Source of the DNA: Chondrus crispus
Taxonomy: Eukaryota; Rhodophyta; Florideophyceae; Gigartinales; Gigartinaceae
Direction of reading: 5' to 3'
DNA length: 64,000 bases
Assembly (NCBI RefSeq): GCF_000350225.1
Contig: NW_005178942.1
Span: 561,272 to 625,271, forward strand
The position numbers and the translations under genes are program-made. The notes beneath the pieces were generated by a model that saw nothing but the letters and a program-made list of their open reading frames with translations, did not search any database and was not told the origin of the DNA. This document shows positions 35,701-43,147 of this stretch, one piece after another; within the stretch, counting starts at the first letter, position 1, and each line of letters begins with the position of its first letter.

Positions 35701-35742
35701 CTTTCCTAATTCCTTAAACGTGTAGTCACCGTCTGCTGCCAT
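32740..35742 (-). CDS. DNA amino-methyltransferase-SET fusion A
   Basis: 1000 residues from the ATG at 35742 (AATATGGCAG). An N-terminal ~450-residue region of unknown fold is shared with the second copy (for example AEYLGFQSLERM). A beta-class adenine-N6/cytosine-N4 methyltransferase follows: motif IV LVLTDPPFNV, then FRPGGHALIFC-like strands, then motif I VVDPFAGTFSTAIA, in the order IV before I. At the C-terminus is a SET-like domain: GLGLFATRTF, CVGAFIND, NVNVAYDL and VKALRLINPGEELFADY. SET proteins methylate protein lysine, DNA methyltransferases modify bases; both in one chain implies coupled DNA and chromatin marking. The usual NHSC of SET is absent (FIND). The frame is intact, consistent with a working gene. 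No intron is needed. Confidence 0.85.
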   Translation of the reverse strand: MAADGDYTFKELGKTSRFVLHSYQVLDLWRHEHPGKEISWKDYMAWVLSSHFSAQTTPRPIQVLLQSLSGNVLLYTHTKESCTDMLDSRSNARSFRVCKSTFATRGTDGRVRALIEHVLTSHLPMRVMALICPSFTFIGESKTRRKSSPFPTTEATPFQQLLHVSAVVKLMAIVNRSRPSKRRRLNATPDEAVKVLSVQGLTDLRDPLPQKIGYIIETVVGAWNCFAEYLGFQSLERMSAPYLRLVSPLAQFEVIPTREEGFAPLSTLVKFVEDMPATNDRTKTFTDAFDRPAIVDSNLRKFVGDFFQDLERALLSSDLYSAKEVKEMFFLTKYVRRRDILPPRFRSYCAALVRQVKSYTSEIASSAAVPGDPFPPPSPGATTNLASASSQVVCARHVLQVVGEAESTSTASDEASLEALNEGEDVHNELIIFSEMRKAAVRMYNCDFESFIEAYDALTEDEELHGKVQLVLTDPPFNVRRDRGRNHADYDEIRKEQYESFVNCVDEMLRPGGHALIFCSAQQFTIWREAFTAHPTTSGDSSSSSQASQPTFWVASTPLYCIYHPSVCNGFPGRATFALSNMAEVVIHVMKKGPQFKEGRLMVNYKCFNYVPSEYRATRNVINNVMGLVPGERHMVKIGDTSRMLRPEQKCVSLLKELICRFSQAGDIVVDPFAGTFSTAIACFNLDKDNGARRFIGCEKEAVCFEHAKKKVIESYAGAIVNKLVDVGQVMTDDDIHGAALYVHNRNGNRRSRNGKWAPPSGLPPYQTFPDHILAYLSTAWESPELIQKCRNVPLNAWKRELQGRFHQTDVHALRAIEAVQFGVALAPSSVRHPKAGLGLFATRTFDVDDDICLYYGTLVYHDLIRSKSKNKPYGEGLMAVDRERFMTYAMLVPTQGRVFQNVTDLIDGQKAISIVPSRFCVGAFINDQRYHPDDKDHKDFVDGRLANPRNVNVAYDLSVSKVTSTSALQKHTLMRVKALRLINPGEELFADYIRDIFIE

Positions 35743-36009
35743 ATTTTGGATTCTGGAGACGGCGGCGCTCGTAGTGCAGGACTTTTCGTGCAGCGAGCGA
35801 AGAAAGGAACGGAATTGCAAAAGATAAAAGTTCAGAAAGGCGGTCGCCAAAATAGCCCTGGCGGTCGGATATTACTCGGCGCCCGTCGTTTGTGGTGGTT
35901 GACAAGGAGAGTGGGTGTATGATGAGGGAAACGGAAAAGGGATGCACGATGCTCAGATTTGGAACAAGGAAAGAGGATATAGTCGACCGAAGGTGTGTGT
36001 GTGTTTGTG

Positions 36010-36545
36010 TGTGTGTGTGTGGGTCAGTGATCAGTGATCAGTTCCAAGTGATCGGTGCAAGTGATCGGTGCACTGCAAACACACAGTAGTATGGGTAATG
36101 AATTGTGATTATAAATTTTGGTGGGAAATGATACCTAGTGTCGTACGGCACCCCTCCCAGGCATGTGATCAGCGGCGGCTGATCACACGACGCCAACGGA
36201 GAGTTGGAACTAATTAAAATGCACAGGATGCAAAAAGTACAGCAGTGACACGTATACGTTTGTTCAGAAATGATGCAAATATGCAGCAGGGTCATGAAGA
36301 CAAGTGTGTTTCGAGAAGTATGCAAATTTTATACAGCAATGACGATGTCGTACGACACCCCCTGCCGGCCTGTGATCAGTGGCCACTGATCACAGCCCCC
36401 ACTGATCACGGGTCCTAACTCTCAAAATTTGCACCGAAATTTTGCAAAATTTTTACAGCAATGACGATGTCGTACGACACCCCCTGCCAGCCTGTGATCA
36501 GTGGCCACTGATCACAGCTCCCCACTGATCACAGGACGCAACCCA
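36010..36545. repeat. GATC-rich palindrome cluster 2
   Basis: Two full 26-bp palindromes occur near 36375 and 36492, each after GTCGTACGAC and followed by a half-copy. At 36170-36360 a longer stretch matches 59925-60120. It occupies the upstream side of methyltransferase-SET A. A GT microsatellite lies at 35996-36020. Confidence 0.8.
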
Positions 36546-36835
36546 CTTCACAACCTCCTTTTTCAACGTCCACCTCTCTTTGACAAACACGTATTTATAA
36601 GTGCCGCGCCCCAGTCACTGAAAAAGCGGCGCTCTAGTACTACAACAACGCACGGTTACGAATACTGCAGAGAAAATGGGACAACTATATGGAGTATAGG
36701 GGAGGAAACCGCAAAAAACTTTTTAAAGATACTTGTTTACATAAAGAGATAGAGGGAAGAGGAGATGCAGCCCGAGAGGCGGAGAGGGAGGGATAGAGAG
36801 AGAGAGGGAGACAAAGGAAGAGAGGTGGACCCACA
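36420..36835. repeat. ~415-bp duplicated segment, copy 1
   Basis: Recurs at 55395-55805 in the same orientation. It includes a TATTTATAA box followed by GCCGCGCCCCAGTCACTG, and ends in an AG-rich stretch. A promoter function is possible but no gene follows it on the + strand in either place. Confidence 0.75.
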
Positions 36836-36873
36836 CAGCATTTGTAAATCTTGTCGCGCGACAGCGGCGACAA

Positions 36874-36945
36874 TGCAATGTCTTACACGTGGTCCACACG
36901 TGTAAGACATTGCATTTGGGTCCACACGTGTACTACATTCCGTGC
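36874..36945. repeat. CACGTG short repeats, cluster
   Basis: Two to three units with CACGTGTAAGACATTGC, in inverted and direct order, directly before the PAL138 copy at 36947. A lone PAL138 end (TGTCGCGCGACA) lies at 36852-36863. Confidence 0.65.
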
Positions 36946-36946
36946 T

Positions 36947-37084
36947 TGTCGCGCGACAAGATCTACAAAAGCTGTATGGGTGGCCAGCCATACTGGAATC
37001 GACCTCTAAAAAACTAACAAAAATTAATCTAGTTCCAGTATGGCTGGCCACCCATACAGCTTTTATAAATCTTGTCGCGCGACA
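36947..37084. mobile_element. PAL138 left of RING gene
   Basis: Full copy with perfect TGTCGCGCGACA at both ends. Its flanks (CACGTGT repeats before, GCCATTACATAT after) are the same as those of the copy at 38183, so the two come from a duplicated block rather than two independent insertions. Confidence 0.8.
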
Positions 37085-37135
37085 GCCATTACATATTTTA
37101 CGATTCGGAGAAACCGTCTCATGAGCAGTGGCAGC

Positions 37136-38046
37136 TTACATGTGCCGCAAAAACTCAGCTTCAAGAGAGGGAAAATCTGAATCGCGACCGACACCTAGGT
37201 AGCGATGATGAGGTGAGGCTATTTGGCCATATTCCTCCCACACTTCTGCAGCAGTGGGGCGGGGTGCATCTCGATATCGTGCGATATCTGCTTCCGAGAT
37301 AGTTGTCATGACCTTTGTGAATGAAAAAGGCGATTCCAAATCTTGGTCAAGCCCACTACCATCATCAGAACCTGCTACGGTTTCAGAAAGTTCATCCTTG
37401 TCCGAGGACACTACTTCAATTGCATCTTTCGGCAGAATTTTGCAGCGACAGATGGGGCATTGCACCCTGCTCTCCCCGAGAGTGCGAAACATGAGTGAAA
37501 TACATGTAACACAGAAGAAATGCCCGCACTTAGTTAACGAGAGTCCCTCAACGGATGAATCCATGCATACTGGACAACCCGGCCGCTCTTTCTTTTCGAT
37601 CAATTTAGTTAGGGCAGCGAACCCGGCTTCGTGAATATTGCCATGAGCTTTTCTTCGCTCCACTGAATCGTAGTGTGTGGTTAAAATCGATATCAAGCTG
37701 TCTCGGGGAAGCGCGCGCGAATGAACTCCTGTTGTCAAACCGCAGCTATTGCTGTTTGACGAAGCTGCGATAGAGTGTCGGTGATAATTCGATGTCTACC
37801 TCTAGCAGCGAGTTGTGCGAGACGCTTTTGGTTAAAATTTCCACCAACTTCGGACAAAAGGCCTCTAGCTTCCACCAATGTCACCAAGTCATCCACATTC
37901 ATTCGTAGATATTGCTCATACGGAAGTCCTTGGCCTGTTGGTAGAGCGCGAGAGCGTGTTGAGTCACGGACAATACGGGTTCCTGTTTCTGTCCGTATCA
38001 TAATCGGCCAATCATCATCCCCCAGCTTGCAAGCTCCCTGCTGCAT
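37136..38046 (-). CDS. SAP-like/RING finger protein, frame change
   Basis: Two open frames on the complement abut. The first starts with the ATG at 38046 and encodes a SAP-like segment (MNVDDLVTLVEARGLL). It stops at 37735. The second, open from upstream of 37790, encodes a C3HC4 RING: CPVC, 12 residues, CGHFFCVTC, 14 residues, CPIC. RING domains act as ubiquitin ligases with an E2 partner; SAP modules bind DNA. The combination recalls RAD18-type chromatin ligases, though the order is reversed. Both frames lie exactly between two PAL138 copies. The change of frame near 37740-37790 could be a short intron, a mutation or an assembly error. Confidence 0.65.
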
Positions 38047-38182
38047 ATTTGTGGCACGTGTAAAACATTGCGTTTTGGTCACCACGTGTAATACATTGCA
38101 TTTTGGTCGCCACGTGTAAAACATTGCATATCGATCCACACGTGTAATACATTGCATTTTGGGTCCACACGTGTGATGTGTT
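38047..38182. repeat. CACGTG short tandem repeat, five units
   Basis: Units of about 27 bp carry CACGTGTAATACATTGC and TTTTGG words. They lie immediately upstream of the RING-gene ATG, so they would form its promoter region. CACGTG is the E-box/G-box core bound by bHLH and bZIP factors. Confidence 0.7.
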
Positions 38183-38320
38183 TGTCGCGCGACAAGATCT
38201 ACAAAAGCTGTATGGGTGGCCAGCCATACTGGAATCGACCTCTAAAAAACTAACAAAAATTAATCTAGTTCCAGTATGGCTGGCCACCCATACAGCTTTT
38301 GTAAATTTTGTCGCGCGACG
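38183..38320. mobile_element. PAL138 right of RING gene
   Basis: Differs from the copy at 36947 at only a few positions, including GACG instead of GACA at the right end. Confidence 0.8.
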
Positions 38321-38842
38321 GCCATTACATATCATACCAAAGAAACTTGCCTGCCCATGCAGGCCTGCCCGGTATACCTCGTACTATCCACACCTTGCCC
38401 TCCAGATTTCCTACGGCAGCCACTGTGCATATAGCACCGTGAAATTCCGTCTACAACAAGGCATTAACTACGCTAGCTGTACCTGGTCCTCAATTGCCAC
38501 TGCCATCTTAGACCGTATGGCATCCTACATCACAGACTTAACACTATCCAGTCCAAGCGTGACACTTGTCCATAGATATCTGTCGATATGAGATAGCATT
38601 CGCAACAATAGTCATCGAATAAAGCATTTACATCCAGAGTCAAGGTATACCCCCCGCTGTAGTCCAGGTATATACCCTACCATTACTAACCAACATATAC
38701 CAACTATCATGGAATTGGGTGTGTCTAAAACCCCCCAATTTCATACTCGCAGTCCTAGAGTGCGGTTCCAAGACTGCGATTAGACTCAAATGCATGAAAC
38801 AACAACCGTTTACAAAAAACCTACTGGATAGAAAGTATGCTA
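38321..38842. other. No gene recognised
   Basis: Short frames only. It contains the 3' flank of the oxygenase gene that follows on the complement. Confidence 0.4.
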
Positions 38843-41800
38843 CTACTCATCGTACTCACCAGAGCTCGAGCTCTCATCTGTCATTTCTTCATCTTCCTTC
38901 TCTCCCCCATCCTCTTCCATACCTCCCAGTTTCAACGGTTCCCTAGCGCCAACCTCGTCGTCAGTGTTGTCGTCTACGTTGGCCCTGAAAGGAGGCTTGA
39001 AGACCAAGTTAATATGCACACCATCTGGGAGATTTGTGCCCTTGGGGACAAAGTACAGATGGTATCTCAACAGACCCGAGTCCCCAAGATAGTCATCAAA
39101 CCCGGCACCGCAGTGAAATACATCACCCCTCCCCACGAAAATGGAAAACGGTGGGATGTTCACCATTATGCACACCATCCCCCGCGACACAGACCCAAGC
39201 GTTCCAGTTCGGGCCGACGCAACCACAGTGTGCGAATTGGGACACACCCATATCGGCACTTCCGTCTCCCCAGTACACAACACGAAGAACCCAGGGAGCT
39301 TGTCACGGCTTAACGTCTCCGTTCTCGACATGCTCTCAAAGTCCGTGTGCAGCTGTTGGCGCTTGCAACCCTTGGTCGTCACCAACCATCGGCCCCCCGT
39401 GTGCGGAGTGTACATTTCCCTATCTCCCCTCCCTCCACAGTTGTCTCCGATCTTCAAGGCAGCCATGCATTGTCCAATGCGAAGGTCAAGAAGAGCACGG
39501 TTTCGACACATCCATACCTTCCCGACATCCTGCTCAACCACATTCGTCAGACCGTGATTCGTCGAGGTGAAACGCCCAACGCCCTTCTCCCCATCTATGG
39601 CATCTTGGGTACCACCATTGTTCACAATCCCATTCCATACCGTCCTATTCTCGCTCTCTTTCAGAGCTTCCCCTCCAGGAAACATCCCTTCAGTCTCCTT
39701 GTGCAGCCGGATGTAGAAGGTAGGATCCATGGCAACGTGAACCTTTTGATTGCTCGGTCCAACGCTTCGTGGCATACGATGGTCGTCCAGAAAGCCCTCG
39801 AGAACGCAAAAGCCAGACTCCATAAGTTGCTCCCGACGTTTCCCAAAGTACTCCAAGGCCACTTCGTCACCAAAAATTGATGCAAGCCAGATCTTATCCT
39901 CACCTTCATACGTACCAAGGTCCTGTCCAGTGTTGCTGATACAGTGGTCAATTTCTTCGGGGCTCTCTAGATAGTAGTTGTGAGCAGCCCTCCAGAAAAC
40001 CACATGGTGGATGTCCCTCAAAACTTGAACATCCTTGATCACAACGTGTCCACGGTGTTGATCGGGGATATGAACAGCCTGCAGAAATGGACTAACATGC
40101 TGCAGAGGATTTGGTTTCGGCCATCTTGTCGGGAGACGAATGGCAAATCGCATCCAAGCCGGATGAGAAGGTCCCTCATAGGGGACCGGATCTTCGTAAC
40201 CAATTGGGAGACGTGTCGGCAAAGAGTCATCGAAATCTTTGGTCGAAGGCTCAAATCTCTCCCCATCGTCACCTTCAACATCCGACCCACCGCGGAAAAC
40301 CACATCAGCATTTAAGTCTGTCATCAGATCCACAATTTGGGTCTGGTTCAAGTTCCGAAGGGTTTGCTTGATTTCCGTCATCCCCACATCCCCAACATCG
40401 CCAGTCTTCCGCTTCTTCCGCGGTCCGCCGGTCCTTCCCCGCCTCACGCGATTCGGGTTCGTCAGCGGTGTAGACGGTCCCCCTTCGGGAACAATATCGG
40501 CATTCAGAACACGAATATTCCTCTTGCGACTCGACTTGCGCACGGCCCTATCCTCATTACGGGTCACACCGCTTCTAACGCCAGGCCCAGAACCACCAAC
40601 ACCACGATCACCACGGCCACCTTCACCCGTTGCTGCAGAACCTCCACGGACCTCCTCAACAACCATTTGGGTTGGGTGTTCATCTGGTGCACGAGGCGGA
40701 GCAGGAAGAATTTCAGGTCCAAGTGCCTTCTTGATGACCCTGTTGATGCTCTCGAGCCGGTCGATAGTCCACCTCAACTTGCCCTCAGGGTCCTTCTCTC
40801 CATTAAAAGACCACGCCGCCATTCTCGACCAAAGGGATCGCTCAATTGTGATACTCTTGCTCGGAGTAATATTGGCCTCCGTCTTGTACAGGTCGTCAAC
40901 AGATATGTTATTATACTCGCAGATGGCCTGAAGATGCCGATGTAGAACTGCAATAAAAGTATAAAACTTGTCGCGAATGTCCGAGAACGTTCCCACGGTC
41001 TTGTTGTTGACCCTTTCAGCAACTGAATGCATAGCCAGGTAAAAAAAGGACGCTTCCTTGGTCGTAAAAAGGACCTTGCTCGACATATGCTCAATGCCGA
41101 GCTGACCGCACTTCTCTGTCACCTCCAAGAATATCTTGAAGCAATGCGGTCGTTCAGCCAAGTTGCGGCCGACCAGCGTGTACTTCAGAATCTGACGGTC
41201 ACTCAGATTCGGAAGGACATTTATATTTTTCAGAGCAGTAGCAATGACCCTGTCCGGCAGCTTGGTCATGTCCACATGCGAATTGCGGTTCGCCGTCACA
41301 TTGTATGACGACACCGTACCATGCACGGAGTCACTGAACGACATCCTCTTTACGTTAGAGTTGGATGCGTTCAGGAGGGCCCCAATGCCCAGAATCTCAG
41401 CGTGAGAGACATAATTGTCATCAGTGAGACCGCACCACAACGTCACGCGGAGCGACTTAATTGCTTCCGTCCATTCCGCTTCCTCGGCACCCAATTGAGT
41501 TAAAGCTGTGTGCCGATTACGCCCATCCACAAGCCAAACTTCTTCTTCGATTTTCCTGCCTGCCCTGATTGCCTCGTGCAGGGCTGCGATTTCTTCGGGA
41601 CTTCTCCTAGGGTCTTGCTTAAGGGCGACTGAGATTGTCCCGACGACAGGAAGGAACCCCCGACGTTTGAAGTCGTGCTTGAGGTCCCCCACGTGTTTCG
41701 GGTCAATCACACGCAACGTCCTCGGAGGGTCGCATATCAAGGCTATGTTGATCTCCGTTTGAAATTGACGGTAGCTGCCAGCGTTGACCATCGGAGCGTC

Positions 41801-42430
41801 CAACACGAGTGAATCAAGAACGAGTATAGGTGGGCCATCATCACCGGAATCCGGAACTTGCCAGACCTCTGTCTCGGTAACCCTCTTCCTCGTCGCTTCT
41901 TGGCGTTGCGTCGTACTCGCGGATGCCGTTAGTCCTTCCATCCCCTCCATGAGGTCAGAGGCGTCAGCAACCTTATTAGTCTCGTTCTGGGCCTGCTTGT
42001 TGTGCTGTTCCGTATACGGTAGCCCCATTTCCTTATGAAAACACTCTGCAGAACATGCCATTTTGCTTTGGCTCCTTTTCTTGTCTTGCGAAATGGTGGA
42101 AAACTTCACCTCTCCAGCATCACAGGCATCATGAACATATTTGGGGCAAGTAGAGCACTTGCGCTTGTTAACTGTTTCCATCTTGCACCAGGGTGCATCA
42201 CAGTTCCCAGGGTAGGTGCGGAAGATAGAACCTATGGCCTCCTTGTCCTTCTTCTCCTCCTCCTCGGAACTCTCCTCGTAGTCGGCCACGTCCGAGTCAA
42301 TGTTAGGTCCCTGTTCTTCTTCCAGAAGCGGCGTTTCCTGAACTACGGCCATCGGAACGGGTTGTTCGCCCTCGTGCTCGTCTGTCCCCTTTCCACAGGA
42401 TGAAGTCTCTTGGTTGCTCATCGGCTGCAT
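38843..42430 (-). CDS. ParB-PHD-2OG oxygenase protein A
   Basis: 1195 residues, ATG at 42430, uninterrupted. Residues 77-130 hold a Cys4-His-Cys3 zinc site (C77, C82, C92, C95, H100, C103, C126, C130) with PHD-like spacing. Residues 200-320 resemble the ParB/sulfiredoxin fold, with VDGRNRHTAL in the place of the conserved DGHHR loop. A helical region and a basic linker (KSSRKR, PRKKRK) follow. The last 300 residues match 2-oxoglutarate/Fe(II) oxygenases: H1028-x-D1030 in QQLHTDF, H1106 in RGDVFHCG, and R1122 in RYHLYF. Related JBP/TET enzymes oxidise bases in DNA; that substrate is inferred from context beside a DNA methyltransferase. The tail is acidic. The paralogue at 56.0 kb shares all but the zinc site. 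Confidence 0.8.
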   Translation of the reverse strand: MQPMSNQETSSCGKGTDEHEGEQPVPMAVVQETPLLEEEQGPNIDSDVADYEESSEEEEKKDKEAIGSIFRTYPGNCDAPWCKMETVNKRKCSTCPKYVHDACDAGEVKFSTISQDKKRSQSKMACSAECFHKEMGLPYTEQHNKQAQNETNKVADASDLMEGMEGLTASASTTQRQEATRKRVTETEVWQVPDSGDDGPPILVLDSLVLDAPMVNAGSYRQFQTEINIALICDPPRTLRVIDPKHVGDLKHDFKRRGFLPVVGTISVALKQDPRRSPEEIAALHEAIRAGRKIEEEVWLVDGRNRHTALTQLGAEEAEWTEAIKSLRVTLWCGLTDDNYVSHAEILGIGALLNASNSNVKRMSFSDSVHGTVSSYNVTANRNSHVDMTKLPDRVIATALKNINVLPNLSDRQILKYTLVGRNLAERPHCFKIFLEVTEKCGQLGIEHMSSKVLFTTKEASFFYLAMHSVAERVNNKTVGTFSDIRDKFYTFIAVLHRHLQAICEYNNISVDDLYKTEANITPSKSITIERSLWSRMAAWSFNGEKDPEGKLRWTIDRLESINRVIKKALGPEILPAPPRAPDEHPTQMVVEEVRGGSAATGEGGRGDRGVGGSGPGVRSGVTRNEDRAVRKSSRKRNIRVLNADIVPEGGPSTPLTNPNRVRRGRTGGPRKKRKTGDVGDVGMTEIKQTLRNLNQTQIVDLMTDLNADVVFRGGSDVEGDDGERFEPSTKDFDDSLPTRLPIGYEDPVPYEGPSHPAWMRFAIRLPTRWPKPNPLQHVSPFLQAVHIPDQHRGHVVIKDVQVLRDIHHVVFWRAAHNYYLESPEEIDHCISNTGQDLGTYEGEDKIWLASIFGDEVALEYFGKRREQLMESGFCVLEGFLDDHRMPRSVGPSNQKVHVAMDPTFYIRLHKETEGMFPGGEALKESENRTVWNGIVNNGGTQDAIDGEKGVGRFTSTNHGLTNVVEQDVGKVWMCRNRALLDLRIGQCMAALKIGDNCGGRGDREMYTPHTGGRWLVTTKGCKRQQLHTDFESMSRTETLSRDKLPGFFVLCTGETEVPIWVCPNSHTVVASARTGTLGSVSRGMVCIMVNIPPFSIFVGRGDVFHCGAGFDDYLGDSGLLRYHLYFVPKGTNLPDGVHINLVFKPPFRANVDDNTDDEVGAREPLKLGGMEEDGGEKEDEEMTDESSSSGEYDE

Positions 42431-42562
42431 CTTGAAAACTTTGCTGAGTGTTGTAAGACGTGTGATGAGTATGTGTGTGTGATGAGTATGTGTTGTGTGA
42501 GAATGTTGTGGGAATTGTTGTGTGCGTTGTGGGCAGGTCTCGTGTCCAACTCAATGCGGTTC

Positions 42563-42570
42563 GATTTATA
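42563..42570 (-). promoter_or_regulatory. Candidate TATA box of oxygenase A
   Basis: CTATAAAT read on the complement, about 135 bases upstream of the ATG at 42430. Confidence 0.45.
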
Positions 42571-42659
42571 GTCTTCGAACAGAGGATTTCTGAGCCCCCG
42601 GCGAAGCAGTTTGACCAATAAAACGGTGCAATCTTCCTTTCTCTTAACCAATAAACGGT

Positions 42660-42856
42660 CGCCACCAGGAAGGTAATCTGGGACTCCAACCGGCCGTGTC
42701 CCTGCTTTACAGCAAGAAAGGTAATTTCAGAGCTTTAACCAGCCGTGTCCCTGCCTTACACCAAGAGAGGTAATTTCGAGCTTTAACCGGCCGTGTCACT
42801 GCTTTACACCACGCATAAAAAAATTAACCAAAAATTGCCTTGCCCAAAAATGGTTT
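42660..42856. repeat. CCGGCCGTGTCACTGC repeat module, cluster 1
   Basis: Three units of about 50 bp carry AACCGGCCGTGTCACTGCTT or close variants, leading into a PAL138 copy. The same order recurs at 47970-48088, 48410-48584 and 49080-49228. Confidence 0.75.
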
Positions 42857-42995
42857 TGTCGCGCGACAAGATTTCCAAATGCTGTATGGGTGGCCACCCA
42901 TACTGGAATCAACCTCGAAAAAATTACCAAAATATTTGTCCAGTTTTAGTATGGCTGGCCACCCATACAGCATTTGGAAATCTTGTCGCGCGACA
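42857..42995. mobile_element. PAL138 between oxygenase A and ParB-like gene
   Basis: 139 bp with perfect ends. Here the left inner palindrome is the exact GTATGGGTGGCCACCCATAC. Its surroundings match those of the copy at 48089. Confidence 0.8.
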
Positions 42996-43147
42996 GCCCC
43001 CTTCCCCGATCACAGGTGCGACACGTGTGGAATGAATGAACAAATGGACACCCTTTTTATTGTTATTGTAACAAACTGCCCTTGACCTTACGTTCTTCGA
43101 TTTCCTTTCCACTTGAATAGAAAGGGTTAATGGCGATGCCGATATCT

